Below, piece after piece: positions 35,531 through 42,793 of a stretch of DNA of 64,000 bases; position 1 is the first letter of the stretch, and each line of letters opens with the position of its first letter. Made by a program: the position numbers and the translations under genes. The notes below the pieces were generated by a model. It searched no databases and was not told the DNA's origin. It was given only the letters and a program-made list of their open reading frames with translations. This DNA comes from Citrobacter europaeus (GTDB lineage Bacteria > Pseudomonadota > Gammaproteobacteria > Enterobacterales > Enterobacteriaceae), in assembly GCA_020099315.1 (NCBI GenBank), contig CP083650.1, forward strand, positions 2,790,001 through 2,854,000, in the 5' to 3' direction.

Positions 35531-35629
35531 ATGCGACTCGGTATTATTTTCCCCGTCATCATTTTCATTTCCGCTGTCGTTTTCTTATCCTGGTTTTTTA
35601 TTGGCGGTTACGCTGCGCCGGGAGCATAA
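35531..35629 (+). CDS. yoaK: Membrane microprotein YoaK
   Basis: 32 residues, MRLGIIFPVIIFISAVVFLS then WFFIGGYAAPGA: one membrane helix with a C-terminal Gly/Pro tail, nearly identical to the E. coli small inner-membrane protein YoaK. It starts right after yeaP and its stop is two bases before the yoaJ start. Function unknown; the pair is translated in E. coli. Confidence 0.9.
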   Translation: MRLGIIFPVIIFISAVVFLSWFFIGGYAAPGA

Positions 35630-35631
35630 CG

Positions 35632-35706
35632 ATGAAAAAAACAACGTTGATTATGATTGGGGTGGCTATCATCGTCGTTCTGGGAACGGAACTGGGCTGG
35701 TGGTAA
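35632..35706 (+). CDS. yoaJ: Membrane microprotein YoaJ
   Basis: 24 residues: MKKTTLIMIGVAIIVVLGTE then LGWW, a single membrane helix, one or two substitutions from E. coli YoaJ. The ribosome site GGGAGCATAACG lies in the end of yoaK, so the two are coupled. Too short for usual gene calls, but the codon-level conservation and neighbour order make it convincing. Confidence 0.9.
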   Translation: MKKTTLIMIGVAIIVVLGTELGWW

Positions 35707-35710
35707 TCAA

Positions 35711-35737
35711 AGAAAAAGGCCACTTATCAGTGGCCTC
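35711..35737 (-). terminator. Terminator of yeaQ (possibly bidirectional)
   Basis: Stem AGGCCACT / AGTGGCCT with loop TATC; the minus strand has TTTTTC after it, 19 bases past the yeaQ stop. It also stands just after yoaJ on the plus strand. Confidence 0.8.
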
Positions 35738-35755
35738 TGTTGTCTGTATGTTTAC

Positions 35756-36004
35756 TTAGCTTTTGATTTTTCTGTAGATAAACAACACCACAATCGCGCC
35801 GATAACCGCTACGACGAAACTGCCGAAGTTGAAGCCATCGACTTTACCAAAACCAAAGAGGGTACTTATCCAGCCACCCACTACCGCACCAACCACCCCT
35901 AAGATAATGGTCATAAAGAATCCGCCGCCATCTTTACCCGGCATAATCCATTTTGCCAAAATCCCAGCGATAAGACCGAAAACCACCCATGAAATGATGC
36001 CCAT
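35756..36004 (-). CDS. yeaQ: Small membrane protein YeaQ (GlsB/YeaQ/YmgE family)
   Basis: 82 residues with three membrane helices, rich in Gly (GIISWVVFGLIAGILAKW, GGGFFMTIILGVVGAVVGG, SFVVAVIGAIVVLFIYRKIKS). The family is named transglycosylase-associated only by an old annotation; function unknown, often stress-induced. ATG 36004 follows AGGAAAATT; the frame extends four codons. The hairpin at 35711-35737 ends it. Confidence 0.93.
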   Translation of the reverse strand: MGIISWVVFGLIAGILAKWIMPGKDGGGFFMTIILGVVGAVVGGWISTLFGFGKVDGFNFGSFVVAVIGAIVVLFIYRKIKS

Positions 36005-36083
36005 AATTTTCCTCACTTATGTTTTTAAATTAACGATTCACTCGTCGTATAAAAGCATAGCATAGCGCTGAAAAATTAAAATT

Positions 36084-36099
36084 TGTGATCATCATCACT
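36084..36099. promoter_or_regulatory. CRP/FNR-type site between yeaQ and the Cys-FdhF gene
   Basis: TGTGA-TCATCA-TCACT, one mismatch from the CRP palindrome, 80 bases before yeaQ and about 165 before the sigma-54 promoter of the formate dehydrogenase gene. Which gene it serves cannot be told. Confidence 0.5.
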
Positions 36100-36163
36100 T
36101 CTTATTTTCATCTTTTTCCGATGTTTCATAATGTTATGACTGCTGAGCAACGTGCTAAATTTT

Positions 36164-36195
36164 TGTCGCATCTCGTCATTAATGTCGAATCGTCA
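36164..36195 (+). promoter_or_regulatory. Tandem TGTCG...GTCA repeats, candidate enhancer-binding sites
   Basis: TGTCGCATCTCGTCA (36164-36178) and TGTCGAATCGTCA (36183-36195), two direct near-repeats 55 to 90 bases upstream of a sigma-54 promoter. They may be activator sites of the FhlA kind, which drive fdhF in E. coli, but I do not remember the FhlA consensus well enough to claim identity. Confidence 0.45.
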
Positions 36196-36250
36196 GTCAT
36201 CATACTTAACGCTTTGGCTGTCAGCCCCGCTATTGCTGGGTTTTCACTTC

Positions 36251-36266
36251 TGGCACACTTTATGCT
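36251..36266 (+). promoter_or_regulatory. Sigma-54 promoter of the Cys-FdhF gene
   Basis: TGGCACACTTTATGCT: perfect -24 element TGGCAC and -12 GC doublet at exact spacing (GG and GC ten bases apart). It lies 100 bases before ATG 36366. The only imperfection is A for T before TGC. Confidence 0.75.
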
Positions 36267-36365
36267 TTAACAGCCCGTCACCATGACAAATCGTAGCCCG
36301 CGATGCCTATCGCTTGGCTGCGTCTACAATTCGCGCTATTTCAGCATTTAACAGGTCTGTTATTG

Positions 36366-38513
36366 ATGAAAAAAATCACCAGTGTTTGCCCATACTGTGG
36401 GGCCGGGTGCAAGCTTAAGCTTGTCGTTGAAAATAACAAAATCATCCGCGCTGAAGCCGCAGAGGGTGTAACAAACCAAAATCAGTTATGCCTGAAAGGC
36501 TACTATGGTTGGGACTTTCTTAACGATACTCGCCTTCTGACCCCTCGTCTGACTCGCCCGATGATCCGTTATGAAAAAGGTGGAAAATTCACTCCCGTTA
36601 GCTGGGATGAAGCCATTCGTTACACCGCTAAACGCTTATCTGAAATCAAAAATACCTATGGCCCTCGCGCCATCATGACCACTGGTTCTTCCCGAGGCAC
36701 CGGGAATGAAACCAACTATGTGATGCAAAAATTCGCACGTGGCGTGCTACATACCAACAATGTCGATTGCTGTGCCCGCGTCTGTCACGGTCCTTCCGTT
36801 GCCGGGTTACAGGAAACGTTAGGCAATGGCGCAATGAGCAACTCCATCAGCGACATTGAAAACTCAAAATGCCTGCTGATCTTTGGTTATAACTGCGCAG
36901 ACTCACACCCAATCGTGGCTCGCCGGGTAATTAAAGCTCGCCAGAACGGCGCAAAAATCATTGTCTGCGACCCGCGTCGTATTGAAACCGCCCGTATCGC
37001 TGACCAACATTTGCAGTTAAAAAACGGTTGCAATATGGCGATGGTCAACGCCTTTGGCCATGTTCTGATCGAAGAGCAACTCTACGATCGCGAATATGTG
37101 CAAAAGCATGCGGAAGGCCTGGAAACATATTGGGAAGTCGTTAAGGACTATGCGCCTGAAGCTGTTGAACATTTGACCGGCGTTCCAGCACAACAGGTTC
37201 GTCAGGCAATGCGTACATTTGCCGCGGCGCCATCGGCAACCGTAATGTGGGGAATGGGCGTCACCCAGTTTGGTCAGGCCGTTGACGTGGTTCGCGGTTT
37301 ATCGAGTCTGGCGTTGCTGACCGGAAATCTGGGACGTCCTAACGTCGGCGTTGGCCCGGTGCGCGGGCAAAATAACGTGCAGGGCGCGTGCGATATGGGG
37401 GTACTGCCTAACCAGTTCCCAGGGTATCAGGACGTGACCGATTTTGCCGTTCGGGAGAAATTCGCCACCGCCTGGGGCATCGATGTTAATCAGATGGATG
37501 GCAAGGTCGGGACCCGTATCACCGAAGTTCCGCATCTGGCTATCGAAGGTAAAATCAAAGCCTACTACATCATGGGAGAAGATCCGCTGCAAACCGAGGC
37601 CGATTTGGGCCTGGTCCGCGAAGGATTTAACGCGCTCGATTTTGTCGTCGTGCAGGATATATTCATGACTAAAACGGCGGAAATGGCTGATGTTCTCCTG
37701 CCTGCCACCTCATGGGGCGAACACGGCGGCGTCTTTACCTGCGCCGATCGCGGCTTCCAGCGTTTTGAGAAAGCGATTGACCCCACCGGTGATGTAAAGC
37801 GTGACTGGGAGATTATCAGCCTGCTGGCCAGCGAAATGGGTTATCCAATGCAGTATCAAAATAACCAGCAAATCTGGGATGAGATGCGCGAACTATGCCC
37901 CCTGTTCTACGGCGTGACCTATGAGAAAATGGGTGAGATGGGGCATGTTCAGTGGCCATGCACGGATCTCGATAGTCCTGGAACACCATACCTTTACGCG
38001 CACAGCCAGTTTGATACCGCCAATGGCAAAGGCAAACTGTTTGCCGCACAGTGGCGAGCGCCCGCAGAAGTTCCTGATGACAAATATCCGCTGGTACTGT
38101 GTACGGTGCGCGAGGTCGGACACTACTCCTGCCGTTCGATGACCGGCAACTGTGCAGCGTTGCAAGCGCTGGCAGACGAGCCTGGATATGTGCAAATCAA
38201 TACCCATGATGCAGAAAAGCTGGGTATTCGTCATCGTGACCTGGTATGGGTCAGCTCGCGTCGGGGTAAGGTCATCAGCCGCGCAGACGTCTCCGAGCGC
38301 ATCAATGCCGGAACAGTCTATATGACTTATCAATGGTGGATTGGCGCGTGTAACGAGTTAACCCAGGATAACCTTGATCCTATTTCGAAAACGCCGGAAA
38401 CCAAATATTGCGCCGTGAATATTGAGCACATTACCGATCAGGGATGGGCAGAGAAATATGCCGCGCAAACGTATAGTGACATGAAATCACGCCTGTGTGA
38501 GGCTATTGCGTAA
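36366..38513 (+). CDS. Formate dehydrogenase H-like molybdoenzyme with Cys in place of selenocysteine
   Basis: 715 residues, the exact length of E. coli FdhF, and colinear with it throughout. The 4Fe-4S ligands are Cys8, Cys11, Cys15 and Cys42 (VCPYCGAGCK, LCLKGYYGWD, with Lys44). The catalytic position 140, TGA/Sec in E. coli FdhF, is TGT (36783-36785) in NVDCCARVCHGPSVAG, followed by His141. The enzyme should bind bis-MGD molybdenum and oxidise formate, perhaps slower than a Sec enzyme. The open frame starts at 36303, but ATG 36366 (MKKITSVCPYC) fits the family. No signal peptide: cytoplasmic. A sigma-54 promoter upstream suggests control like fdhF. Identity sits well below an orthologue, so it is a paralogue. 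Confidence 0.92.
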   Translation: MKKITSVCPYCGAGCKLKLVVENNKIIRAEAAEGVTNQNQLCLKGYYGWDFLNDTRLLTPRLTRPMIRYEKGGKFTPVSWDEAIRYTAKRLSEIKNTYGPRAIMTTGSSRGTGNETNYVMQKFARGVLHTNNVDCCARVCHGPSVAGLQETLGNGAMSNSISDIENSKCLLIFGYNCADSHPIVARRVIKARQNGAKIIVCDPRRIETARIADQHLQLKNGCNMAMVNAFGHVLIEEQLYDREYVQKHAEGLETYWEVVKDYAPEAVEHLTGVPAQQVRQAMRTFAAAPSATVMWGMGVTQFGQAVDVVRGLSSLALLTGNLGRPNVGVGPVRGQNNVQGACDMGVLPNQFPGYQDVTDFAVREKFATAWGIDVNQMDGKVGTRITEVPHLAIEGKIKAYYIMGEDPLQTEADLGLVREGFNALDFVVVQDIFMTKTAEMADVLLPATSWGEHGGVFTCADRGFQRFEKAIDPTGDVKRDWEIISLLASEMGYPMQYQNNQQIWDEMRELCPLFYGVTYEKMGEMGHVQWPCTDLDSPGTPYLYAHSQFDTANGKGKLFAAQWRAPAEVPDDKYPLVLCTVREVGHYSCRSMTGNCAALQALADEPGYVQINTHDAEKLGIRHRDLVWVSSRRGKVISRADVSERINAGTVYMTYQWWIGACNELTQDNLDPISKTPETKYCAVNIEHITDQGWAEKYAAQTYSDMKSRLCEAIA

Positions 38514-38529
38514 GTCAGCGCCATCATCG

Positions 38530-38560
38530 CCTGAGTCTAACTTTCCAGACTCAGGCCTTA
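38530..38560. terminator. Hairpin between convergent genes after Cys-FdhF
   Basis: Nine-base stem CCTGAGTCT / AGACTCAGG with loop AACTTTCC; the T run after it is poor (CCTTATCTC), so termination strength is uncertain. Confidence 0.6.
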
Positions 38561-38565
38561 TCTCA

Positions 38566-39210
38566 TTACTTCGCCAGCTGCGGTTCACTAAAACGGATGG
38601 AAGCAGTTTCCTCCTGCTTATCACGTCGCATAAAGCCCAGGTTCATCAGGAACAATCCCGCCATAAACGGTAGCTCATACAATTCTTCAATCAGATCGCC
38701 ATACTGTGCATTGTGCAGAAAGATGGGGGCCAGCAGACGATGATGCTCCACCGTATCAGAGATTAAAAATGCACAGGTGGTGATCGCCAACAGCCAGAGC
38801 GGTAACGGTTCATTACGCACACGGCGGGCAATATCCTGGCGTAAGTGCTTCGACAGCAGCACCGGCAGAATAAGCATGGCAATTAATACAACTGAGATAG
38901 CTCTGAACAGAAGTTTAGGATGCTCAGGGAAGTAATCGCGTCCCCAACTGGTGCTTCGGCCCAGCAAGACCACCCACCACGCTGCCGCCCAAAGCCAAAA
39001 TTGCTTCTCGCCTACAGGACGTGACAAAGGTCGGATGTAGATAAGAGTAAATACCGCGCCAAACAGCAGCCAAAGCGCCTGGCCATTTTCAATCCATCTG
39101 ACCACAGTCCCGTTGAGCAGCGGTAGATGCCAGTTCGCGACGAACGGGATCGCGACAATGACCAGTCCAAGAATGATTGTGGATAATGTAAGTCGGGTAT
39201 TGAGTTTCAT
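38566..39210 (-). CDS. Inner-membrane protein of unknown function
   Basis: 214 residues from ATG 39210 (MKLNTRLTLSTIILGL); the frame runs 19 codons further without support. About six hydrophobic helices (LGLVIVAIPFVANW, ALWLLFGAVFTLIYI, LWAAAWWVVLLG, VVLIAMLILPVLLS, LWLLAITTCAFLIS, LPFMAGLFLMNLG). A conserved-looking SDTVEHHRLLAP and LIEELYELPFM segment carries His and Glu residues near the membrane face. I do not recognise the family. It is convergent with the Cys-FdhF gene. No counterpart lies between yeaQ and yoaG in K-12. Confidence 0.75.
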   Translation of the reverse strand: MKLNTRLTLSTIILGLVIVAIPFVANWHLPLLNGTVVRWIENGQALWLLFGAVFTLIYIRPLSRPVGEKQFWLWAAAWWVVLLGRSTSWGRDYFPEHPKLLFRAISVVLIAMLILPVLLSKHLRQDIARRVRNEPLPLWLLAITTCAFLISDTVEHHRLLAPIFLHNAQYGDLIEELYELPFMAGLFLMNLGFMRRDKQEETASIRFSEPQLAK

Positions 39211-39344
39211 AAGCGCGATGTTCTGTATTGTTACTGTTTCGCGATCATAACCCCTGTGAATGATCAACTATTAGCAATCAATGCGAATTTCTTAAGGTAT
39301 TCTTAAGGAATCCTTTTCCGGACACATTCGTGTTTCGCGCGGAT

Positions 39345-39386
39345 AAAAAAACCGCACTGCGCCATCGAAACGCAGTGCGGTTTTTA
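39345..39386 (-). terminator. Terminator of yeaR-yoaG
   Basis: Long near-perfect stem AAACCGCACTGCG / CGCAGTGCGGTTT with loop CCATCGAAA; T runs on both strands make it likely bidirectional, 40 bases past the yoaG stop. Confidence 0.93.
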
Positions 39387-39428
39387 GATTAAAAACTAAT
39401 GTATTCAATCAGTAACAGTAGCTAACGC

Positions 39429-39611
39429 TTACCACCCGCAGACTTCGTGCTCATTCTCGGTATCGTACGAACGCACGGTGTTGACCAGATCTTTGACCAC
39501 TTCTGCTGCCACATCCGGCACCAGTAATGTCATAGGTGCCTCTGTTTCATAATCAACAGAAACACCGTTGCTGTTATTGGTCACTGTTACGGTATAGGTT
39601 GCTTTACCCAT
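39429..39611 (-). CDS. yoaG: Small protein YoaG (DUF1869)
   Basis: 60 residues, colinear with E. coli YoaG (MGKATYTVTVTNNSNGVSVD, ending SYDTENEHEVCGW), whose structure is a small dimeric beta-alpha fold of unknown function. It follows yeaR with a three-base gap, so it is in the nitrate-induced yeaR-yoaG operon. It ends at a strong hairpin. Confidence 0.94.
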   Translation of the reverse strand: MGKATYTVTVTNNSNGVSVDYETEAPMTLLVPDVAAEVVKDLVNTVRSYDTENEHEVCGW

Positions 39612-39614
39612 GAT

Positions 39615-39977
39615 TTACTCCTTGCCGGTGCGCACGACTTTTCGTTGATTTGCGCTCTCCATCAGAACTTCCGGGGCAACGAAAAAATCGATATTAAAGT
39701 AAGTGTCGTCGGTCATCACTTCGATGTTATGCCATTTTTCCGGTGGAAAAACGCCAAACTGACCGGCTTCAATAACCATCACCTCTACTGGCTCCGGACT
39801 GTGTTCATCTGCGTATCCGAGATATTTGACCGCCCCCTGCATAACCGAAAGTCGAGGATAAACCCCAGCCCGGGTTCCTTTATCAAGGTGGCGTTCGAAA
39901 ATTCCGGCAGGCGCCGTTTCTTTGTTCCAGAATGGAGTAGAGCGTGTATGGATATGATTCTGTGGAATTTGAAGCAT
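39615..39977 (-). CDS. yeaR: Cupin-type protein YeaR (DUF1971), nitrate/NO-induced
   Basis: 120-residue single-domain cupin related to tellurite-resistance TehB N-terminal parts. The cupin barrel shows FERHLDKGTRAGVYPRLSV and the metal-type FPPEKWHNIE. In E. coli yeaR-yoaG is induced by nitrate through NarL/NarP and by NO through relief of NsrR, without FNR; a likely NsrR operator is seen upstream here. The frame extends 19 codons above ATG 39977, but MLQIPQNHIHTRS matches the K-12 start. Function unproven; it may help with nitrosative stress. Confidence 0.93.
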   Translation of the reverse strand: MLQIPQNHIHTRSTPFWNKETAPAGIFERHLDKGTRAGVYPRLSVMQGAVKYLGYADEHSPEPVEVMVIEAGQFGVFPPEKWHNIEVMTDDTYFNIDFFVAPEVLMESANQRKVVRTGKE

Positions 39978-40048
39978 TTTTCTTCCCTTTTCCAGTCGAC
40001 AACCAGCGAGTCTTATTGAACCGCTGCTGTACACAGGGTACGCCTCAA

Positions 40049-40071
40049 AATATACATTTAAAATACCATTT
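40049..40071. promoter_or_regulatory. Probable NsrR operator of yeaR-yoaG
   Basis: AATATACATTT-A-AAATACCATTT, two eleven-base half-sites separated by one base, close to the NsrR pattern AAGATGCATTT-N-AAATGCATCTT; it lies 72 to 94 bases before the yeaR start. The overlapping TACCATT-TA-TTGGTTA (40064-40079) could be a weak NarL 7-2-7 site. Confidence 0.6.
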
Positions 40072-40120
40072 ATTGGTTATAACCATACGATTATCAATGA
40101 AAAGCAAAGCATCATATCGA

Positions 40121-40144
40121 AGGCCCGCCGCAATCAGCGGGCCG
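40121..40144 (-). terminator. Possible terminator of leuE
   Basis: Seven-base GC stem GGCCCGC / GCGGGCC seven bases past the leuE stop; the T run after it (TTCGATAT) is weak. Confidence 0.5.
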
Positions 40145-40150
40145 ATAGCA

Positions 40151-40789
40151 TCACGACTGAAGCGTGGCCAGACGAGCGGCAAAACCGACGAAAATCAGAC
40201 CGATAAGGGAATTACCCACTTTGGCCAATTTTTTCTTCGTACGGATATACTGCGTCACGAACGCGCCGGAGAAAATAAGGAAGCTCAGGTAGAAAAAGCT
40301 CACTATCTCAAGCGTAATAGCCAAAATAAAGAACGACAGTCCTGAGTGCGGCGCATTGACATCAATAAACTGCACGAAGAACGAAACATAAAACAGAATA
40401 GCTTTGGGATTGGTCAGACTCAGAATGAGTGCGCGTTTAAAAATGGCACCAAACGGGACTTCCTCTGGCGCGGCGTCGCCTACTTTCGATTTCAGTGTTG
40501 CATACAGGATCTTCGCGCCAAGATACAGTAAATAGAACGCGCCGAGGTAACGAACGATGTTAAACAAAACGGGCGTTGTTTTGATCAATGCGGCAACGCC
40601 GGCATAGGCCAAAAACATCAACACGGCATCACCGATAAACACACCGCTGGCTGCGAGATAACCGCCCTTCACTCCCCGACCGACGCTGTTCTTCAGCACA
40701 AATATCGTATTTGGCCCCGGTACCAGCACGATAAAAATAGCCCCCACCAGATACGTCCAGTAATTCAGAACTCCATACTCTGCGAACAC
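40151..40789 (-). CDS. leuE: Leucine exporter LeuE (YeaS), RhtB/LysE family
   Basis: Inner-membrane amino-acid exporter with six predicted helices, 212 residues. The RhtB/LysE mark VPGPNTIFVLKNSVGRGVKGG follows the first helix, and SLTNPKAILFYVSFFVQF is the conserved mid-protein proline motif. In E. coli it exports leucine and some other amino acids under Lrp. GTG 40789, behind AAGAGGTTAAC, aligns with the K-12 start (FAEYGVLNYW); the ATG 13 codons upstream lacks a ribosome site. It is the last gene before E. coli synteny is lost. Confidence 0.94.
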   Translation of the reverse strand: MFAEYGVLNYWTYLVGAIFIVLVPGPNTIFVLKNSVGRGVKGGYLAASGVFIGDAVLMFLAYAGVAALIKTTPVLFNIVRYLGAFYLLYLGAKILYATLKSKVGDAAPEEVPFGAIFKRALILSLTNPKAILFYVSFFVQFIDVNAPHSGLSFFILAITLEIVSFFYLSFLIFSGAFVTQYIRTKKKLAKVGNSLIGLIFVGFAARLATLQS

Positions 40790-40878
40790 GTTAACCTCTT
40801 CCTGAAAAAACACATGCACTTGCTGCAATACAATATGCTAACGAATGCGACAGGTGATGGAAAGAGAAGGTTATTAAT

Positions 40879-40906
40879 TAAAAAAACCCGCCACTGGTGG
40901 CGGGTG
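40879..40906 (-). terminator. Terminator of zinT
   Basis: Nine-base stem ACCCGCCAC / GTGGCGGGT followed on the minus strand by a run of seven T, about 24 bases past the zinT stop. Confidence 0.92.
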
Positions 40907-40929
40907 TGTACAGATAAGGTTAATTTGGA

Positions 40930-41580
40930 TCAGTGGTGCAGCATCTCATCCACAACCTCTTCACCCTTTAACTGATAAGGGTAGTAGGTAGGCCAGTTTT
41001 CCATCTCTTCAAGCAAGGCTGCCTGCGAGGTATTTCCCATAAAGATATGGAAGTGGCTGGATTTACGCGGTGCGATAATATGATCGCTGAATTGCACGTA
41101 TTTAGGTGCTTTGCTGTCAGCGGCTTTACACTCAAACAAATACCGTACACCTTTCTTGCCTGATTTATAGTGCAAGATTTTAAACCCGGCATAGTCGTAT
41201 TTGCACGATGCAACCTGATTACCGGTGTGAAATTCCATCACGCCATTTTCTATGCCAATGGTGTCTACGTTGGTTGCATAGCCTGTACGATAATAAGCTT
41301 TAATTTGTTCTGCCGTTTTGCTTTTATCTTTCTCCGCTTTCTTTTTGAATACCGGATCAAGCTCGCCGCTGACCAGATACGGATAGACGGATTGCCACAT
41401 GCCATCCCAGTCGGTCAGCGCCCTGTCCTGCACCTGGTTATCATCAAATACCCCCTCCGACGCCTTTTGTTCTGCCTCACTCATTGGCGCACCATGGGAA
41501 TGATGACCATGCGCCAAAACCGAACCACTGACTAAAAGCATCCCCAGAGCGATTGTCATTTTTTTAAAACGAATAGCCAA
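40930..41580 (-). CDS. zinT: Periplasmic zinc/cadmium-binding protein ZinT (YodA)
   Basis: Binds Zn(II) in the periplasm and supplies the ZnuABC importer during zinc shortage. 216 residues as in E. coli; signal peptide to about residue 23 (VSGSVLAHG), then the His-rich HGHHSHG segment and the conserved SDHIIAPRKSSHFHIFMG strand with the three zinc histidines. A near-perfect Zur operator stands 28 bases upstream. In E. coli zinT lies elsewhere (near 44 min, yodA); here it heads a metal-uptake block. Downstream is leuE; upstream, the nuclease and nickel-type importer, all on the minus strand. Confidence 0.95.
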   Translation of the reverse strand: MAIRFKKMTIALGMLLVSGSVLAHGHHSHGAPMSEAEQKASEGVFDDNQVQDRALTDWDGMWQSVYPYLVSGELDPVFKKKAEKDKSKTAEQIKAYYRTGYATNVDTIGIENGVMEFHTGNQVASCKYDYAGFKILHYKSGKKGVRYLFECKAADSKAPKYVQFSDHIIAPRKSSHFHIFMGNTSQAALLEEMENWPTYYPYQLKGEEVVDEMLHH

Positions 41581-41607
41581 AATTTCACCCTCTAATCATT
41601 TGCGAGT

Positions 41608-41630
41608 GAAATGTTATAATATAACGTTAC
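41608..41630. promoter_or_regulatory. Zur operator of zinT
   Basis: GAAATGTTATA-A-TATAACGTTAC: an inverted repeat with one base between arms that follows the Zur pattern GAAATGTTATA-N-TATAACATTTC with three differences. It lies 28 bases upstream of zinT and just after the nuclease gene, so zinT expression should rise on zinc shortage. Confidence 0.88.
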
Positions 41631-41655
41631 ATTTAAATCAACGCCGTTGTGAAAA

Positions 41656-42174
41656 CTATTCAACGCTCCGGTGTGCGATTTTCCAACGACTGTCAAAATG
41701 GGCCTGATACTGCGCAATAACGGCAGGTTCGCCACGAACGATCAGCACATTTTCGGAGTTGGCAAATTCTGCAGATTTGGCAAAGTTGAACGAGCCGGTT
41801 TCCAGTGTGTCGCCATCTATTATCATTACTTTGTCATGTTGGATGTGGTAGTGGCCATCCAGTTGCACATCGACCCCATTCGCGGCAGCGAAAGCGATGG
41901 CCTTCTGGCTGACCTTGCCCTGATTTCGTTTTTTATCGATAACCGCCCGAACAACAACGCCCCTCTTTTCGGCATCTACCAGGGCCTGAACAATATCTGC
42001 CGACTGAAATGAATAAGCCATCATATCGATGCTGCGCTGCGCATGGTTAATCGAATCCAGCACTAAAACCCGGGCCGAACCTTCCGGCGAAAAGCCCACC
42101 TGAATCGAAGCATGCGCGGCAACAACAACTGCACCGCACAATAGCGCAGCCAAACCAATTGATTTTACGCTCAC
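41656..42174 (-). CDS. Exported phospholipase-D-superfamily endonuclease, Nuc type
   Basis: 172 residues from GTG 42174, which begins one base after the stop of the transporter ATPase; an N-terminal signal peptide (SVKSIGLAALLCGAVVVAAHA) predicts export. The single HKD motif is complete: HDKVMIIDGDTLETGSFNF fits H-x-K-x4-D-x6-G-S/T. One HKD per chain means a dimer, as in the Nuc/EndA nuclease of plasmid pKM101. It should cut DNA or RNA without metal, in the periplasm. A longer frame starts at 42240. There is no clear ribosome site, so translation may depend on coupling to the upstream gene. Confidence 0.85.
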   Translation of the reverse strand: MSVKSIGLAALLCGAVVVAAHASIQVGFSPEGSARVLVLDSINHAQRSIDMMAYSFQSADIVQALVDAEKRGVVVRAVIDKKRNQGKVSQKAIAFAAANGVDVQLDGHYHIQHDKVMIIDGDTLETGSFNFAKSAEFANSENVLIVRGEPAVIAQYQAHFDSRWKIAHRSVE

Positions 42175-42175
42175 G

Positions 42176-42793
42176 TTAGATATTAGCCTGAAAGGATGAA
42201 TCGTCCGAAGAGAGTAGCGCTCGCGTGCAGATCTGATCAAGCAACGCCTGCTGATGGCTGATAATTAGCATACCTAATGGCCGACGCTGACATTCTTCAA
42301 GCAGCAGCGCCCAGATATCCCGTTGGATGGAAGGATCGAGCTGGGCGGTAATTTCATCGGCAATAAGAAAACGTGTCCGCGGATCCAGCGCGCGAAGTAA
42401 GGCAATTCGCGCCAGTTCACCGCCGGAAAGCTGTCCGGGACGGCGATCCAACCACTCTGAGTTGATGTGAAGACGGGTAAGCATTTCAGCATCAGGTCGC
42501 CAGGCATCATGAACCGCATCGCCGGTGCTGCGCCGGGGGTTAAAGGTTAATTCCGGATGCTGGGGCACCAGTTGCACCGGGCAATACTGGTGCATTGGCA
42601 GCGGTTGCTCATCAACAACAATGTCACCCGAGGTCGGCTTTTGCCAACCCGCCAGCACGCGCCCCAGCGTCGTTTTTCCGGTTCCGCTGGGCGCGCAAAT
42701 CCCAATGCGTTCTCCAGGGGGCAGAGAGAAGGTCAGATTTTGCCATAACACTTTTCCCCCCTGACAAATCGTAACATCACGACAGCACAGCAT
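42176..42793 (-). CDS. ABC transporter ATPase, NikE-like, of the nickel-type importer
   Basis: 205 residues from ATG 42793, which lies inside the end of the preceding ATPase gene (17-base overlap). Walker A GICAPSGTGKTTLGRV, signature LSGGELARIALLRAL, Walker B RFLIADEITAQLD. It is one of two cytoplasmic ATPases that drive the Dpp/Opp/Nik-family importer encoded by the five overlapping minus-strand genes 42176-46927. The order SBP-permease-permease-ATPase-ATPase is the nikABCDE order. The frame is open 56 codons further upstream, without support. The nuclease gene follows with a one-base gap. Confidence 0.9.
   Translation of the reverse strand: MLCCRDVTICQGGKVLWQNLTFSLPPGERIGICAPSGTGKTTLGRVLAGWQKPTSGDIVVDEQPLPMHQYCPVQLVPQHPELTFNPRRSTGDAVHDAWRPDAEMLTRLHINSEWLDRRPGQLSGGELARIALLRALDPRTRFLIADEITAQLDPSIQRDIWALLLEECQRRPLGMLIISHQQALLDQICTRALLSSDDSSFQANI

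Noticed and set aside
36085..36270. Short frame covering the sigma-54 promoter of the Cys-FdhF gene
   Set aside because: No ribosome site; the segment carries regulatory motifs instead.
36366..38513. Possible selenoprotein reading of the FdhF-like gene
   Set aside because: Codon 140 is TGT and the frame has no internal TGA, so no selenocysteine insertion is needed.
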